Positions 32,972-41,511 of a DNA stretch of 64,000 bases are shown piece after piece. The DNA is taken from positions 116,181 to 180,180 of the forward strand of contig NZ_JAIQDE010000019.1 of the NCBI RefSeq assembly GCF_020037015.1, in the 5' to 3' direction. Source of the DNA: Corallococcus sp. AS-1-6 (lineage in GTDB: Bacteria > Myxococcota > Myxococcia > Myxococcales > Myxococcaceae). The position numbers were made by a program, and so were the translations under genes. Under the pieces are notes generated by a model. The model searched no databases, was not told where the DNA came from, and saw only the letters and a list, made by a program, of their open reading frames with translations. Position 1 is the stretch's first letter; each line of letters begins with the position of its first letter.

Positions 32972-33781
32972 TCAGCGCCGCTCGAACTTCCAGATGCGGT
33001 AGCCCTCGCGGACCGGCCGCATGAAGTTCCGGACGATGAGCGCCGGGATGCGCTTGCCGGCCAGCTCCAGCGCGCGCAGGGGGACGGAGGTGGAGGACGC
33101 GGCCGTGTAGCCCGCCTCCAGGAAGAGGGCCTCCGGCGTGTCCGACATGTCCTGGAAGGACGCGCCCATGCTGGCGAGCACCGCGTGCAGGTCGCGGCTG
33201 TATTCGCGCTGGAAGCTCTCGCGCATCAGGTCGCAGTACACGGCGTGGTGGGGGAACACCTCCCGGAGCACGGCGAGCATGTCGCGGCGCTGCGCGGTGG
33301 ACAGGTACATGAGCACGCCCTCGATGATGATGTGCGTGCGCCTCGCGTCCCGGTAGGGTTCGAGCTTCCGGACGAGCGACTCCGACGCGAAGTCGATGGG
33401 GAGGCGCTCGAGTGGGTTCTTCGCCTCCGTCACCGGCAGCTTCGCGTCCTTGTGCGTGAGGATGGCGGGCTCGTCCACCTCCAGCCACCGGCCTCCGCGC
33501 AGGCGGTAGGCCCGCGTGTCGAAGCCCGCGCCCAGCACCACCACCCGCGCGTTGGGCTCGCGGTCCAGCTCCTCCTGCACCTGTGCGTCGATGATCTGGT
33601 GCCGCGCGGCGTTGCTGGCGTTGGCCCGGTCGAAGGACTGGAAGCGGGCCCAGACCTGCCGCGCATCGTCATCCATGAAGCGGAAGGCGAAGGTGTCATT
33701 GCACAGCGGTCGTGGCTGGCGCGCGTCCTCGGCCCGGCAGGCCAGGGTGTAGTACGCGGTCTTCGAGATGGCGTTGGCCAT
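32972..33781 (-). CDS. Class I SAM-dependent methyltransferase (LCMT-like)
   Basis: A 269-residue methyltransferase of the leucine carboxyl methyltransferase-like group (often called PPM1/TIGR00027). The SAM site is ARVVVLGAGFDTRAYRL; the acidic WLEVDEPAI follows, and IIIEGVLMYLS is the usual motif IV. Substrates of bacterial members are small molecules, frequently in natural product pathways, and not predictable. The start at 33781 has AAGGAGC upstream. It is convergent with the EamA gene and divergent from the lipoprotein gene. Confidence 0.88.
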   Translation of the reverse strand: MANAISKTAYYTLACRAEDARQPRPLCNDTFAFRFMDDDARQVWARFQSFDRANASNAARHQIIDAQVQEELDREPNARVVVLGAGFDTRAYRLRGGRWLEVDEPAILTHKDAKLPVTEAKNPLERLPIDFASESLVRKLEPYRDARRTHIIIEGVLMYLSTAQRRDMLAVLREVFPHHAVYCDLMRESFQREYSRDLHAVLASMGASFQDMSDTPEALFLEAGYTAASSTSVPLRALELAGKRIPALIVRNFMRPVREGYRIWKFERR

Positions 33782-33850
33782 GGTTGGCGCTCCTTGAAAC
33801 CTGCTCGCAGCTTGCATGAGATACGCGCTTTTTCCGAAAGGTGGGTCCAG

Positions 33851-35227
33851 ATGCGAGTCGTGATGGCGCTGACCGTGGTCGCGTTGGGGGCGGGCTGCGC
33901 GCATGCCCCGAAGCCGGCGGACCCGGCCGCGCGGGCCCAGCAGCTCTCGGCGGAAGCCGAGCAGGCCTATGCGGCGTTGGACTTTGAACGGTGCGCGGAG
34001 CGCTTCCGCGCCTCCGGCGAGGCGGCCGGGGAGGGGCCGGACCGCGCGGAGTCCTTCTATCGCGCCGCGGGGTGCGCCTCGCTCGCGGGCCACACGGACG
34101 CGGCCGTGGAGGTGCTGAAGCGGGCGGTCCAGGGCGGCTACTACGACGCGGATCACCTCGAATACGACCTGGAGCTGGCGGCGCTGCACGCGCTGCCGGC
34201 GTGGGGCGGCATCGTCGCGGAGGCCCGCGCCAACCTGTCGAAGGCGACCGAGCCTCCGTTCCCGACGTTCACGCTGAGGGGGATTGATGCGTTCGGTTCG
34301 CGGAGGGTGGACCGGGAGACGGTCCGGCGCGTGCTGGGGCTGGAGGTGGGCAAGCCCGTCGTGCACAGCGCCGCGGTCTTCAAGCAGAAGGAAGCCGCGC
34401 TGCGCGAGCAGTACCACCTCGCCTTCGCCCAGTTGGGGATGACCCTCTTCTTCGCGGACGACCTCAAGGGCAGCGCCTTCGTGGTGATGGACATGGTGGA
34501 CGCCGAGGACGCGGCCCGGCTGCGCTTCCTCCCGGACCCCAAGGGCCACCCCACGGACCCGGAGGGGCTGGTCGCCCGGTGGGGCGAGTACGAGCAGCGG
34601 CTTCAGCGGCTCCAGGCGCAGGGCCAGCTCGCGGAGGACTCCGGTTGCGAGGTCGCGCACTGCATGGGCGGGTTCGGCCATCCGGAGCTCGCGGCCTTCG
34701 AGCCGGAGTTCCTGGAGAAGGTGCCCCGGCACCTGGAGGCGCTGACCGCGGTCCTGCGCGAGGAGTCGGACGGGGAGGCGCGAGCCCGGGCCGCGTTCCT
34801 GCTGGCCTATGCGCCCACGGCCGAGGAGACCGTGCGCAGGCTGCGGCCCTTCATCCGCGACCCGAGCGGCGGCGTACGCAACAACGTGCTGCGCGTGCTG
34901 ACGGCCACGCAGCAGGCCGCGACCCGGCCGCTGCTGGACGTGGCCACCGTGGCGGACGCGGTGCTGTTGCCGAGGACGGGCGACCGCAACAAGGCGACCT
35001 ACCTCCTCACCTACCTGCTGGACGACCTGCCCCCGGAGGCGCTGAAGGCGCAGCGGGCCGGGCTGATCCGCGAGTTGGGGGCGCGGCTGGTGGAGATGTC
35101 CGCGCTCCAGACGCCCATCAACCGGGACCCCGCGGTCCTGGTGCTGAAGCAGCTCTCCGGTGAGCAGTACGAGACGGCCGAGGAGTGGCGCGCGTGGCTC
35201 GCGCGTCAGCCGAGGACGGACGGGTAG
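33851..35227 (+). CDS. Lipoprotein with TPR-like and HEAT-like parts
   Basis: A 458-residue lipoprotein (lipobox LGAGC, Cys near residue 16). Residues about 30-120 form helical pairs like tetratricopeptide repeats (QAYAALDFERCAERFRASGE, then ESFYRAAGCASLAG). The part from about 290 onwards resembles HEAT-repeat helices (ARAAFLLAYAPTAEETVRRLR). No catalytic motif is seen. It may be an envelope scaffold protein. Transcribed alone; its 5' region is shared with the divergent methyltransferase gene. Confidence 0.75.
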   Translation: MRVVMALTVVALGAGCAHAPKPADPAARAQQLSAEAEQAYAALDFERCAERFRASGEAAGEGPDRAESFYRAAGCASLAGHTDAAVEVLKRAVQGGYYDADHLEYDLELAALHALPAWGGIVAEARANLSKATEPPFPTFTLRGIDAFGSRRVDRETVRRVLGLEVGKPVVHSAAVFKQKEAALREQYHLAFAQLGMTLFFADDLKGSAFVVMDMVDAEDAARLRFLPDPKGHPTDPEGLVARWGEYEQRLQRLQAQGQLAEDSGCEVAHCMGGFGHPELAAFEPEFLEKVPRHLEALTAVLREESDGEARARAAFLLAYAPTAEETVRRLRPFIRDPSGGVRNNVLRVLTATQQAATRPLLDVATVADAVLLPRTGDRNKATYLLTYLLDDLPPEALKAQRAGLIRELGARLVEMSALQTPINRDPAVLVLKQLSGEQYETAEEWRAWLARQPRTDG

Positions 35228-35236
35228 GGGGACCGC

Positions 35237-35764
35237 TCAGCCCCCGACGACGACGGTGACGGGCGTGGAGAACCGCCGCACGACGCAGTCCTCAGCGCCC
35301 CCGTCCTCCCACGCCAGCATCGCGAACTCGGCCGGCGTATCGAGCGCGATGATGGGGTGGTGCCACACGCCCCGGTGGTAGTTCACGCCCTGGCCGGGGC
35401 CGCAGACGAACGCGACGAGCCCGTCCAGGTCGGGCCCGCCCGAAGGCGCGGTCGGCGCGACGCAGACGAGGAAGCGCGAGCAGCGCATGGGCAGGAACGC
35501 CTGGCTGGACTGGGGATGGTGTTCGAGCAGCTTCACGGTGAAGGGGAGCGGCTGCGGCACGGAGCGGAACACCGCGAGGTTGGGCTGCGCCCCCGGCCGG
35601 CCGTTCTCCAGCCGCGCCGACCAGTCGAAGCGCACCGCGGTGCCCTGGTTCGCCGAAGCGCCGCTCTTGAGCCCGGCGGACACGACGTCGCCAAAGGGAG
35701 CGAAGCCCTCCGGCGTCAGGGGCAGGGCGAGGATGGAGCGGGGCGGGGCGGGAGCGTCCTTCAT
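35237..35764 (-). CDS. allA: Ureidoglycolate lyase
   Basis: A 175-residue enzyme of the AllA family, which splits ureidoglycolate into glyoxylate and urea at the end of purine/allantoin breakdown. The family hallmark QGVNYHRGVWHHPI is fully preserved near residue 130, and an F-L-V-C-V-A-P strand precedes it. Length fits (E. coli AllA is about 160). No other allantoin-pathway gene is nearby, so the pathway is dispersed. An upstream in-frame start would reach past the divergent gene region; the ATG at 35764 gives the usual N-terminus. Confidence 0.92.
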   Translation of the reverse strand: MKDAPAPPRSILALPLTPEGFAPFGDVVSAGLKSGASANQGTAVRFDWSARLENGRPGAQPNLAVFRSVPQPLPFTVKLLEHHPQSSQAFLPMRCSRFLVCVAPTAPSGGPDLDGLVAFVCGPGQGVNYHRGVWHHPIIALDTPAEFAMLAWEDGGAEDCVVRRFSTPVTVVVGG

Positions 35765-35836
35765 GAGGGGACTATAGGGGGGCGGGCGCTGCGGCGCCGC
35801 GTTCCCGGCTAGGCTCGCGCGACCGGGAGGCGGTGG

Positions 35837-36559
35837 ATGCAGGCGCAATGTGAGCAGTGCGGCACGTCACTCCCGGGCCTGGCGCCCGGCCATGTCCTTC
35901 TCACCTGCCGGGGCTGCGGTGTGACGTACCACGTGCGCGACGACGGCCACTTCCGCCGCGTGGGAGGCCCGGCCGCCCCTCAGGGACAGGCGCCGGCCAA
36001 GGCCCGGGGCGCGGTCTCCGTGGCGCCCCCCAACTTCCTCGTGGAGCGCGAGGACGGGGCCCTGCGCATCGGGTGGACCGCCCCGACCTTCGACGCGATG
36101 TACCTGATGCTGGGCCTGCTCCTCGCGGCGGTCCTGTTCGCCGTCCGGTTCCACGAAACGGTCGCCAGCTTCAGTGCCCTCCAGTGGGGCGCGGTGGGCG
36201 TGGTCGCGCTCGCGGTCCTCTATCCGGCGCTCGCCGCGACGCTCAACCTCACCTGGGTGGAGGTGCGGGGAGACCGCATGCGCATCTTCTCGAAGCCGCT
36301 GCCGCTGTCCGGCGCCGCGACCGTGGACGTGCGCACGCTGGACTCCCTCTCGGTGCACGCCTTCACGCGCAAGGGCGGCAAGGGGATGCTCGTCCTCCGT
36401 CGCTTCGCCCTGCGCGCGAGGACGCGAGACGGCCGGACACTGACGCTGGTGAGCGGCTTCGAGAGCGAAGGCGACGTCACCTGGCTGGCGAACACCCTGC
36501 GCCGTCACCTGCGCTTGAAGGACGGCCCCTGGGGGGAGGCGGTCCCCTCGGACGACTGA
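35837..36559 (+). CDS. Zinc-ribbon membrane protein
   Basis: A 240-residue protein: an N-terminal zinc ribbon (Cys at about 5, 8, 24 and 27), a short linker, two membrane segments (about 92-112 and 117-137), then a beta-rich PH-like domain to the end (WVEVRGDRMRIFSK and TLTLVSGFESEGD). Such layout is typical of uncharacterised bacterial membrane proteins with an N-terminal zinc finger. RBS GGGAGG precedes the ATG. It is divergent from allA and followed at 143 bp by the caspase-like gene in the same direction. Confidence 0.78.
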   Translation: MQAQCEQCGTSLPGLAPGHVLLTCRGCGVTYHVRDDGHFRRVGGPAAPQGQAPAKARGAVSVAPPNFLVEREDGALRIGWTAPTFDAMYLMLGLLLAAVLFAVRFHETVASFSALQWGAVGVVALAVLYPALAATLNLTWVEVRGDRMRIFSKPLPLSGAATVDVRTLDSLSVHAFTRKGGKGMLVLRRFALRARTRDGRTLTLVSGFESEGDVTWLANTLRRHLRLKDGPWGEAVPSDD

Positions 36560-36702
36560 CCGACCGCCGCCACGCGCGCAGCGGAGGGGGCGAGCCCCGG
36601 GCTCCCGGCCGGGACAGGGCCGGAAGGACACGGCGCGCCCCGCCTCCTTCCTGCCATCCCTGCCGTCCGTCTCCACCGTGAAGGAGGGAGGCAAGGACTG
36701 TC

Positions 36703-37566
36703 ATGGCGCAGGGATATTCCATCAACATCGGTTTGAACGCGGTGGATCCGAAGCACTACGCGGGCTGGGATGGCCAGTTGCAGGCGTGCGAAGCGGACGC
36801 CGAGGACATGATCAGCATCGCGAAGGCGCAGGAGTTCAGCCGCATCCGCCCCTTCCTCACCCGGGACGCCACGCGCGCGAAGGTGCTCGCGGAGCTGGGC
36901 GAGGCGGCGTCGGTGCTCCAGGCGGGCGACCTGCTGCTGCTCACCTACTCGGGGCACGGCGGCCAGCTCCCCGACCTGAACGGGGACGAGGACGACGGCC
37001 TGGATGAGACGTGGTGTCTGTACGACGGGGAGCTCGTCGACGACGAGATCTACCAGGCGATGGGGAAGCTCAAGGCGGGCGTGCGGGTCTTCATGCTCTC
37101 CGACAGTTGCCACAGCGGCTCGGTGAGCAGCGTGGCCTACGCGGCCCTGCGCGCCAGCGGCAGCCTGCAACTGCTGGCGGACTCGCTGCGGAGCACGGAG
37201 CACACGGAGCGGCGCTTCAAGGAGATGCCCCTGGGCATCGAGCACCGCACGTACCGCGACAACAAGGCGATGTACGACGCCATCCTGAAGGGCTTGCCCA
37301 AGGACGACCCCAGGCTGACGCTCAAGGCCACGGTGCTGCTCATCTCGGGCTGCCAGGACAACCAGCTCTCCAGCGACGGCGTGCACAACGGCCTCTTCAC
37401 GGCCAACCTGCTGCGCGTGTGGAACGGGGGGAAGTTCAAGGCCAGCTACCCGACCTTCCACCGCCGCATCCTGCGCACCATGCCGCCCATCCAGTCTCCG
37501 GCGTACTCCGTCGTCGGGGTCCCCAGCCGCGAGTTCGAGCAGCAGGTGCCATTCCACGTCAAATGA
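36703..37566 (+). CDS. Caspase-family (metacaspase-like) cysteine peptidase
   Basis: A 287-residue protein of peptidase family C14 (caspase fold). The catalytic pair is clear: H85 in TYSGHGGQ and C136 in MLSDSCHSG. The p20-type core begins with SINIGLNAVDPKHYAGW. No long accessory domain is fused. Metacaspases cleave after basic residues in known cases, and bacterial ones are connected with signalling, stress or developmental death; in a myxobacterium fruiting-body lysis is an attractive but unproven idea. The ATG at 36703 follows GCAAGGA. It could share a transcript with the zinc-ribbon gene. Confidence 0.9.
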   Translation: MAQGYSINIGLNAVDPKHYAGWDGQLQACEADAEDMISIAKAQEFSRIRPFLTRDATRAKVLAELGEAASVLQAGDLLLLTYSGHGGQLPDLNGDEDDGLDETWCLYDGELVDDEIYQAMGKLKAGVRVFMLSDSCHSGSVSSVAYAALRASGSLQLLADSLRSTEHTERRFKEMPLGIEHRTYRDNKAMYDAILKGLPKDDPRLTLKATVLLISGCQDNQLSSDGVHNGLFTANLLRVWNGGKFKASYPTFHRRILRTMPPIQSPAYSVVGVPSREFEQQVPFHVK

Positions 37567-37581
37567 CGCGGGGGAGGGGCC

Positions 37582-38922
37582 TCAGCCGCGCGCGAACACG
37601 GCCGGCTCCGGCGCGTCGCTCCACAGCAGCTCCAGCGCCTTGCCGGTCAGCCGTGCGCGCAAGGACTCATGGCCCTCCACGGAGAACAGCCCCTCCGCCG
37701 TCAGGGGCGTGAGCCGGGCGGGAGGCCGGCCTCCACGGCGGAGCCACAGCGCGCCGTCGCGCCAGGACACCTCGTTCGGCCCGAAGCGGCCAGCCAGGGG
37801 CTTGAGGGCCCGCGGCGGGACGGAGACCGGATGCAGTCCGGCCTCGACCGTCGTCTGCGCCCAGGCGTATCCGGAGCGGAGCGCCGGAGCGAGGCCGGGG
37901 TTCGCCAGCAGCTTCTTCAAGGCGCGGGACTGCGCGACCTCCAGGGCCTGCCCGGGAGGTGTCTCCACGTCCGGAGCAATGCCCACGCCCTCCCAGTTCG
38001 TCTGGCTGACCGCGTGGACCGGGTGCCCACGCGAGACGCTGAGCACGAAGCAGGGGGCGACGGGCACGAGCGCGTTGTTGTTGGCGGCCCCCGCGGTCCT
38101 GGCGCCGATCAGCTCCCCCAGCTTGAGCTGCTGGACGTGATAGGCGAACTCCTCCGCCGCTGAGGCCACGCGCGGGTTGATCAGCACGTACAGGGGCTTG
38201 CCCATCAACCTCCCGGCGGGGAGGTGCTCCAGCGTCCTGGACTGCTCGGGAGGCTGGGAGCCCGAGACAAAGGTCAACAGCGGCACGTCCCCATCGAGGA
38301 AGTGGCTGACCAGGTAGCGCACCGCCGCGTGGGCGCCCCCGCCGTTGTCCCGCAGGTCGATGATGATCGCGTCCCCGTCCTTCAGGAACCGCAGGGCGTC
38401 GTCATAGGCCGTGCCGGTCTCGTCCTGGACCCAGTGGAACCCGGAGACCTTCAGGTAGCGCACGTTGCCCGGCAGCACGCGCAGCTCCGTGAGGCCGTGG
38501 TGCTCGCGCAGGGCCCGCTGGCGCCAGTACGCGTCGGTCTCCGTCTCCCGCGCCCTGGGCGCCTTCGCGGCGGCGTACCGCGCGGCGTCGTTCACCAGGT
38601 ACAGGTGCCGGTCCTTGCTGGCCTCCGTCAGGTCGGCGCTGACGCGCTCGGCGAACTCCGCTGGAGAGTCGACGGTATAGCGGCCCGCCTTCCGCTCCCG
38701 CTCCAGACGCTCGACCAGCGCCGCGCGCTGCTCCGGGAAGACGTAGGTTCGCTGGAGCTCCGCCTGGATGGAGGACAGCGCCGCGTCGCGCTCCGCGGCG
38801 GTGAGCCGCGCTGGGGCCGTGGCGGCGCCACTGGCGGGAGGTTGCGCGAAGGAGGGCAGGGGGCTCGCGACGAGCCACAGGGCGGTCGCCGCGAGGAGCA
38901 GGCGGTCAGCGCTTGGACTCAT
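37582..38922 (-). CDS. S41 family periplasmic peptidase
   Basis: A 446-residue protein: signal peptide (MSPSADRLLLAATALWLVAS, cleavage near SFAQ), then an S41-type (tail-specific/IRBP-like) fold. YLKVSGFHWVQDETGTAYDD leads into DAIIIDLRDNGGGAHA, and the nucleophile serine lies in NPRVASAAEEFAYHV. A CtpA-type catalytic lysine is not evident after ARTAGAAN, as in the non-lysine IRBP-like subgroup. The start at 38922 has an AGGAG box and overlaps the end of the MarR gene by 17 bp. Confidence 0.87.
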   Translation of the reverse strand: MSPSADRLLLAATALWLVASPLPSFAQPPASGAATAPARLTAAERDAALSSIQAELQRTYVFPEQRAALVERLERERKAGRYTVDSPAEFAERVSADLTEASKDRHLYLVNDAARYAAAKAPRARETETDAYWRQRALREHHGLTELRVLPGNVRYLKVSGFHWVQDETGTAYDDALRFLKDGDAIIIDLRDNGGGAHAAVRYLVSHFLDGDVPLLTFVSGSQPPEQSRTLEHLPAGRLMGKPLYVLINPRVASAAEEFAYHVQQLKLGELIGARTAGAANNNALVPVAPCFVLSVSRGHPVHAVSQTNWEGVGIAPDVETPPGQALEVAQSRALKKLLANPGLAPALRSGYAWAQTTVEAGLHPVSVPPRALKPLAGRFGPNEVSWRDGALWLRRGGRPPARLTPLTAEGLFSVEGHESLRARLTGKALELLWSDAPEPAVFARG

Positions 38923-39427
38923 GGGGCGCTCCTGGTGCGTCTGGGTCTTCGAGGTGCAGCAGGTCACCCACCCGCGCGCGCAGGCCGCGGTGGTCGAGCG
39001 CGCGCTCCAATCCATTCAGCTCGGCGAGCAGTCGGGGCGCTCCTTCGTCGAGGAGCGCCGTGGCCGCGGTCTGGATGGCGGCCCAGAGCGGCGCGAGCTT
39101 CGCGGCGGTCTTGCGGCCGTGCGCGGTGAGCTTCAAGCGCTGCCTCCGGCCGTCCACGGGGTCGGCCTCGCCGGTGATGAGCCGCTCGCGCTCCAGCGCC
39201 GTGCGCACCTGACTGACGGCCGCGTGCGTGACGCCCAGCCGCTCCGCCAGCTCTCCCACCGTCAGCGGGCCGTGGTCCCGGAGGGACGTGAAGACCGCGT
39301 ACCAGCGCGGCTCGAAGCGCACGCCCGCCGCCTGGTAGATGGCGTGGACGTCGCGGTCCATCCGCTCCACCACCCGCCGCAGCCGCGAGCCAAGCGCGCC
39401 CGTTCCCTGCTTCGCGACGTCATCCAT
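38906..39427 (-). CDS. MarR family transcriptional regulator
   Basis: A 173-residue MarR protein with recognition region LAERLGVTHAAVSQVRTALERE and wing TGEADPVDGRRQRLKLTAHG (both quoted in part). It is first in an operon with the S41 peptidase. A promoter and a palindrome lie just upstream, so autoregulation of the pair is likely. Start ATG at 39427, five bases after CGGAG. Confidence 0.9.
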   Translation of the reverse strand: MDDVAKQGTGALGSRLRRVVERMDRDVHAIYQAAGVRFEPRWYAVFTSLRDHGPLTVGELAERLGVTHAAVSQVRTALERERLITGEADPVDGRRQRLKLTAHGRKTAAKLAPLWAAIQTAATALLDEGAPRLLAELNGLERALDHRGLRARVGDLLHLEDPDAPGAPHESKR

Positions 39428-39431
39428 GAAC

Positions 39432-39464
39432 TCCGTTATTGCTTACGGATATTGTCGCCGTCAA
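39432..39464 (-). promoter_or_regulatory. Promoter and operator of the MarR-S41 operon
   Basis: On the minus strand TTGACG (39464-39459), a 17-bp spacer and CAATAA (39441-39436) make a sigma-70-like promoter just ahead of the MarR start. The -10 element lies inside the inverted repeat TCCGT-N8-ACGGA (39432-39449), a size and position expected for a MarR operator. Both are pattern-based calls. Confidence 0.55.
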
Positions 39465-39567
39465 GCCGGGGAGGTTGGAGCGCGCGGCGTCAGGGGAGAG
39501 ACGGACCGGAGGCCAGGGAGCGATGAGGCTTCACGCCCCACCGCTCCCTTCCTGTCAACGGCGCGTC

Positions 39568-41328
39568 CTAGTCCTTCGTGCAGACGACGTCGTCGACCTG
39601 GAGGTGGTCGCGGTCGGCGACGCTGCGGCTGGGGTAGAAGAACAGGCGCCAGTCGCGCACGTTGCCGGTGAAGCGGAAGAACACCGGCTGCCACTCATCG
39701 CTGTCCACGGTGAGGAAGTCCGTCTGCGGGCTCCAGCCGCCGCTCGAGTAGCTGCGGTGGCGGATGCTGCCGTGGCCGCGCACGCGGTACGAGCAGGAGT
39801 AGTTGCCCGTCGGCACGTTGAACTTCTCGGTCGTGAAGCGCTCCGCGATCTGGATGGGCACCACGAACTGCAGCGCCGAGGAACCGCCGTGCACCGCGCT
39901 CGTGTAGCGCGCGAGGCGCGAGGGCTTGATCTCCGTGCCCGGGTCCGTGATGCCGTTGTCCAGGCCGTACCAGTAATCCGGCACGTAGTTGTTCCCGTAG
40001 TAGGGGATGGGGCGGGTGCTCCAGTTCTCGAAGCCGCCGTTGCGGATGATGTTCGCGGAGTGGTCGGCCGCGACGCAGCGGCGGGTGGCCGGGTCGCAGG
40101 CGGGCAGGGCGCCGCGGCAGTCATACGTCGTGAAGCAGGCGCCTTCGGCCAGCTCGCACACGCCCGTGGTGGGGTTGCAGCTCGTCGCCGGGTTGCTGCA
40201 CGTGACGCCGGCGCAAGGGTCGCCCTCCACGCAGAGGTGCGAGGCGGTGTCGCAGACCGGCGTCTCCGGGGTCCCCGCGCAATCCGCGTGGCGGACGCAG
40301 CGGTCCGCCGCGGTCACGCAGGTGTGGGTCGCGTCGCAGGCCTGCCACTCGCTGCAGTCCATGGCGTCGTCGCAGCGGCCGGAGAGCGGCTGGCAGGTCA
40401 CGGTGGCGTTGTCGCACCGCGCCCAGGCCTCGCAGCTCACCGCATCGCAGGGCTCGGGGGTGCGCACGCAGCGGACGTTGTCGATGAGCACGTGCTCGCC
40501 GCTGGTGTTCCGGACGCTGAAGATGAGCTCGAAGGTGTCGAAGACGGCGTTGGCCAGGTTGAAGTTGTAGCTCACCTGCGTCCACGTCTGCGTATTGAGG
40601 GAGGTGTAGGACGAGTAGCTGGAGTAGTCGGTGCCGAACCAGGCGTTGCGGACGTCACCGGTGCCCCGCGCCCGGTAGGTGCAGGAGTAGCGGCCCGCGG
40701 CCATGGACTTCGCCACGGTGGTGAAGCGCTTGTGCGTGCTCGACGTGTTGATCAGCCGGGCCGCGTTCAAGCCCTCGTAGGGCTGTGACGTGACCTTCTG
40801 CACGACCTCTTCGATGTTCGTCGTGCTCCCGGACCACCGCGCGGGAAGCGCCCCGGGCCACTCCTCGAAGCCCCCGTTGTCGATGACGTTCACCTCGGTG
40901 GGCACGCCGGCGTCGGTCGGCTCGGTGCCGGCGTCGGTCGGCTCGGAGCCAGCGTCCGGAGTCCCGGTGCCCGAGTCCGGCGTCTCCGTGCCGGAGTCCG
41001 GCGTCTCCGTGCCCGCATCCGGCGTCTCCGTGCCAGAGTCAGGAGTCTCGGTGCCGGAGTCAGGAGTCTCGGTGCCAGAGTCAGGCGTCTCCGTGCCGGA
41101 GTCAGGAGTCTCGGTGCCTGCGTCGGGCACCGGCTCGCCCGAGTCGGGCGTCTCGACGCCCGCGTCCGGCCGGGTCTGCCCGGCATCGGGGGTCTCCGCG
41201 GGATTCGAATCACCGCCGCACGCGACGGCCAACACCAACAGCGAAGTCAGACACACTCGAAACAACGTCAACGCGAGCCTCCGGTTCCAGAACTGGATCT
41301 TTCGTACCACACTGTACCGGAGAGCCAT
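39568..41328 (-). CDS. Repeat-rich lipoprotein with two similar beta domains
   Basis: A 586-residue lipoprotein (lipobox LAVACGGD near residue 37, with an unusually long basic leader). Then a linker of about 90 residues of TPDSG/TPDAG repeats, a carbohydrate-binding-module-like domain opening with DNGGFEEWPG, a Cys-rich centre of EGF-like disulfide loops (about 280-430), and a second domain copy opening with RNGGFENWST. It is probably displayed on the outer surface, with the repeats as a flexible stalk; binding partner unknown. Start: ATG at 41328 (GTG one codon upstream is equivalent). Confidence 0.82.
   Translation of the reverse strand: MALRYSVVRKIQFWNRRLALTLFRVCLTSLLVLAVACGGDSNPAETPDAGQTRPDAGVETPDSGEPVPDAGTETPDSGTETPDSGTETPDSGTETPDSGTETPDAGTETPDSGTETPDSGTGTPDAGSEPTDAGTEPTDAGVPTEVNVIDNGGFEEWPGALPARWSGSTTNIEEVVQKVTSQPYEGLNAARLINTSSTHKRFTTVAKSMAAGRYSCTYRARGTGDVRNAWFGTDYSSYSSYTSLNTQTWTQVSYNFNLANAVFDTFELIFSVRNTSGEHVLIDNVRCVRTPEPCDAVSCEAWARCDNATVTCQPLSGRCDDAMDCSEWQACDATHTCVTAADRCVRHADCAGTPETPVCDTASHLCVEGDPCAGVTCSNPATSCNPTTGVCELAEGACFTTYDCRGALPACDPATRRCVAADHSANIIRNGGFENWSTRPIPYYGNNYVPDYWYGLDNGITDPGTEIKPSRLARYTSAVHGGSSALQFVVPIQIAERFTTEKFNVPTGNYSCSYRVRGHGSIRHRSYSSGGWSPQTDFLTVDSDEWQPVFFRFTGNVRDWRLFFYPSRSVADRDHLQVDDVVCTKD
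40903..41200. repeat. Coding repeats for a TPDSG/TPDAG stalk
   Basis: An array of roughly 18-bp units varying around GAGTCAGGAGTCTCGGTGCC-type sequence encodes TPDSGTE/TPDAGTE on the minus strand in the lipoprotein gene. Copies differ mainly at third codon positions, so the protein sequence is what is conserved. Copy number may vary between strains by slippage; this is inference. Confidence 0.85.
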
Positions 41329-41428
41329 CACCCGCAGGGGCTCAGCGGCCTCTGGCGGGGGCCTGCTCCACGCCGGACCGTGCCCCTCCCATCGCCGGGG
41401 AGTGCTCCCAGCGGCCCTCCCCGGGTTT

Positions 41429-41444
41429 ATTGACCCTCGTCAAT
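41429..41444. promoter_or_regulatory. FNR-like box upstream of DUF4386 gene
   Basis: ATTGAC-CCTC-GTCAAT is a perfect palindrome with the TTGAY-N4-RTCAA form of an FNR-type site, centred about 75 bp before the DUF4386 start at 41512. A Crp/Fnr family gene lies immediately beyond that gene, so a local regulator-target relationship is plausible. It has not been tested. Confidence 0.5.
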
Positions 41445-41511
41445 GCGGGGGAGTGCGTCCCCTCCCTACTCTCGAGGCCACAACGTCGCTGAACGTCCTG
41501 GAGCCCTCGCG

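Noticed and set aside
33782..34732. Extended N-terminus of the LCMT-like methyltransferase
   Set aside because: The upstream open frame is antisense to the lipoprotein gene; AAGGAGC and the family N-terminus place the start at 33781.
40903..41200. Repeat array resembling a small CRISPR
   Set aside because: Units are contiguous, without spacers, and encode a regular TPDSG protein stalk inside a lipoprotein gene.
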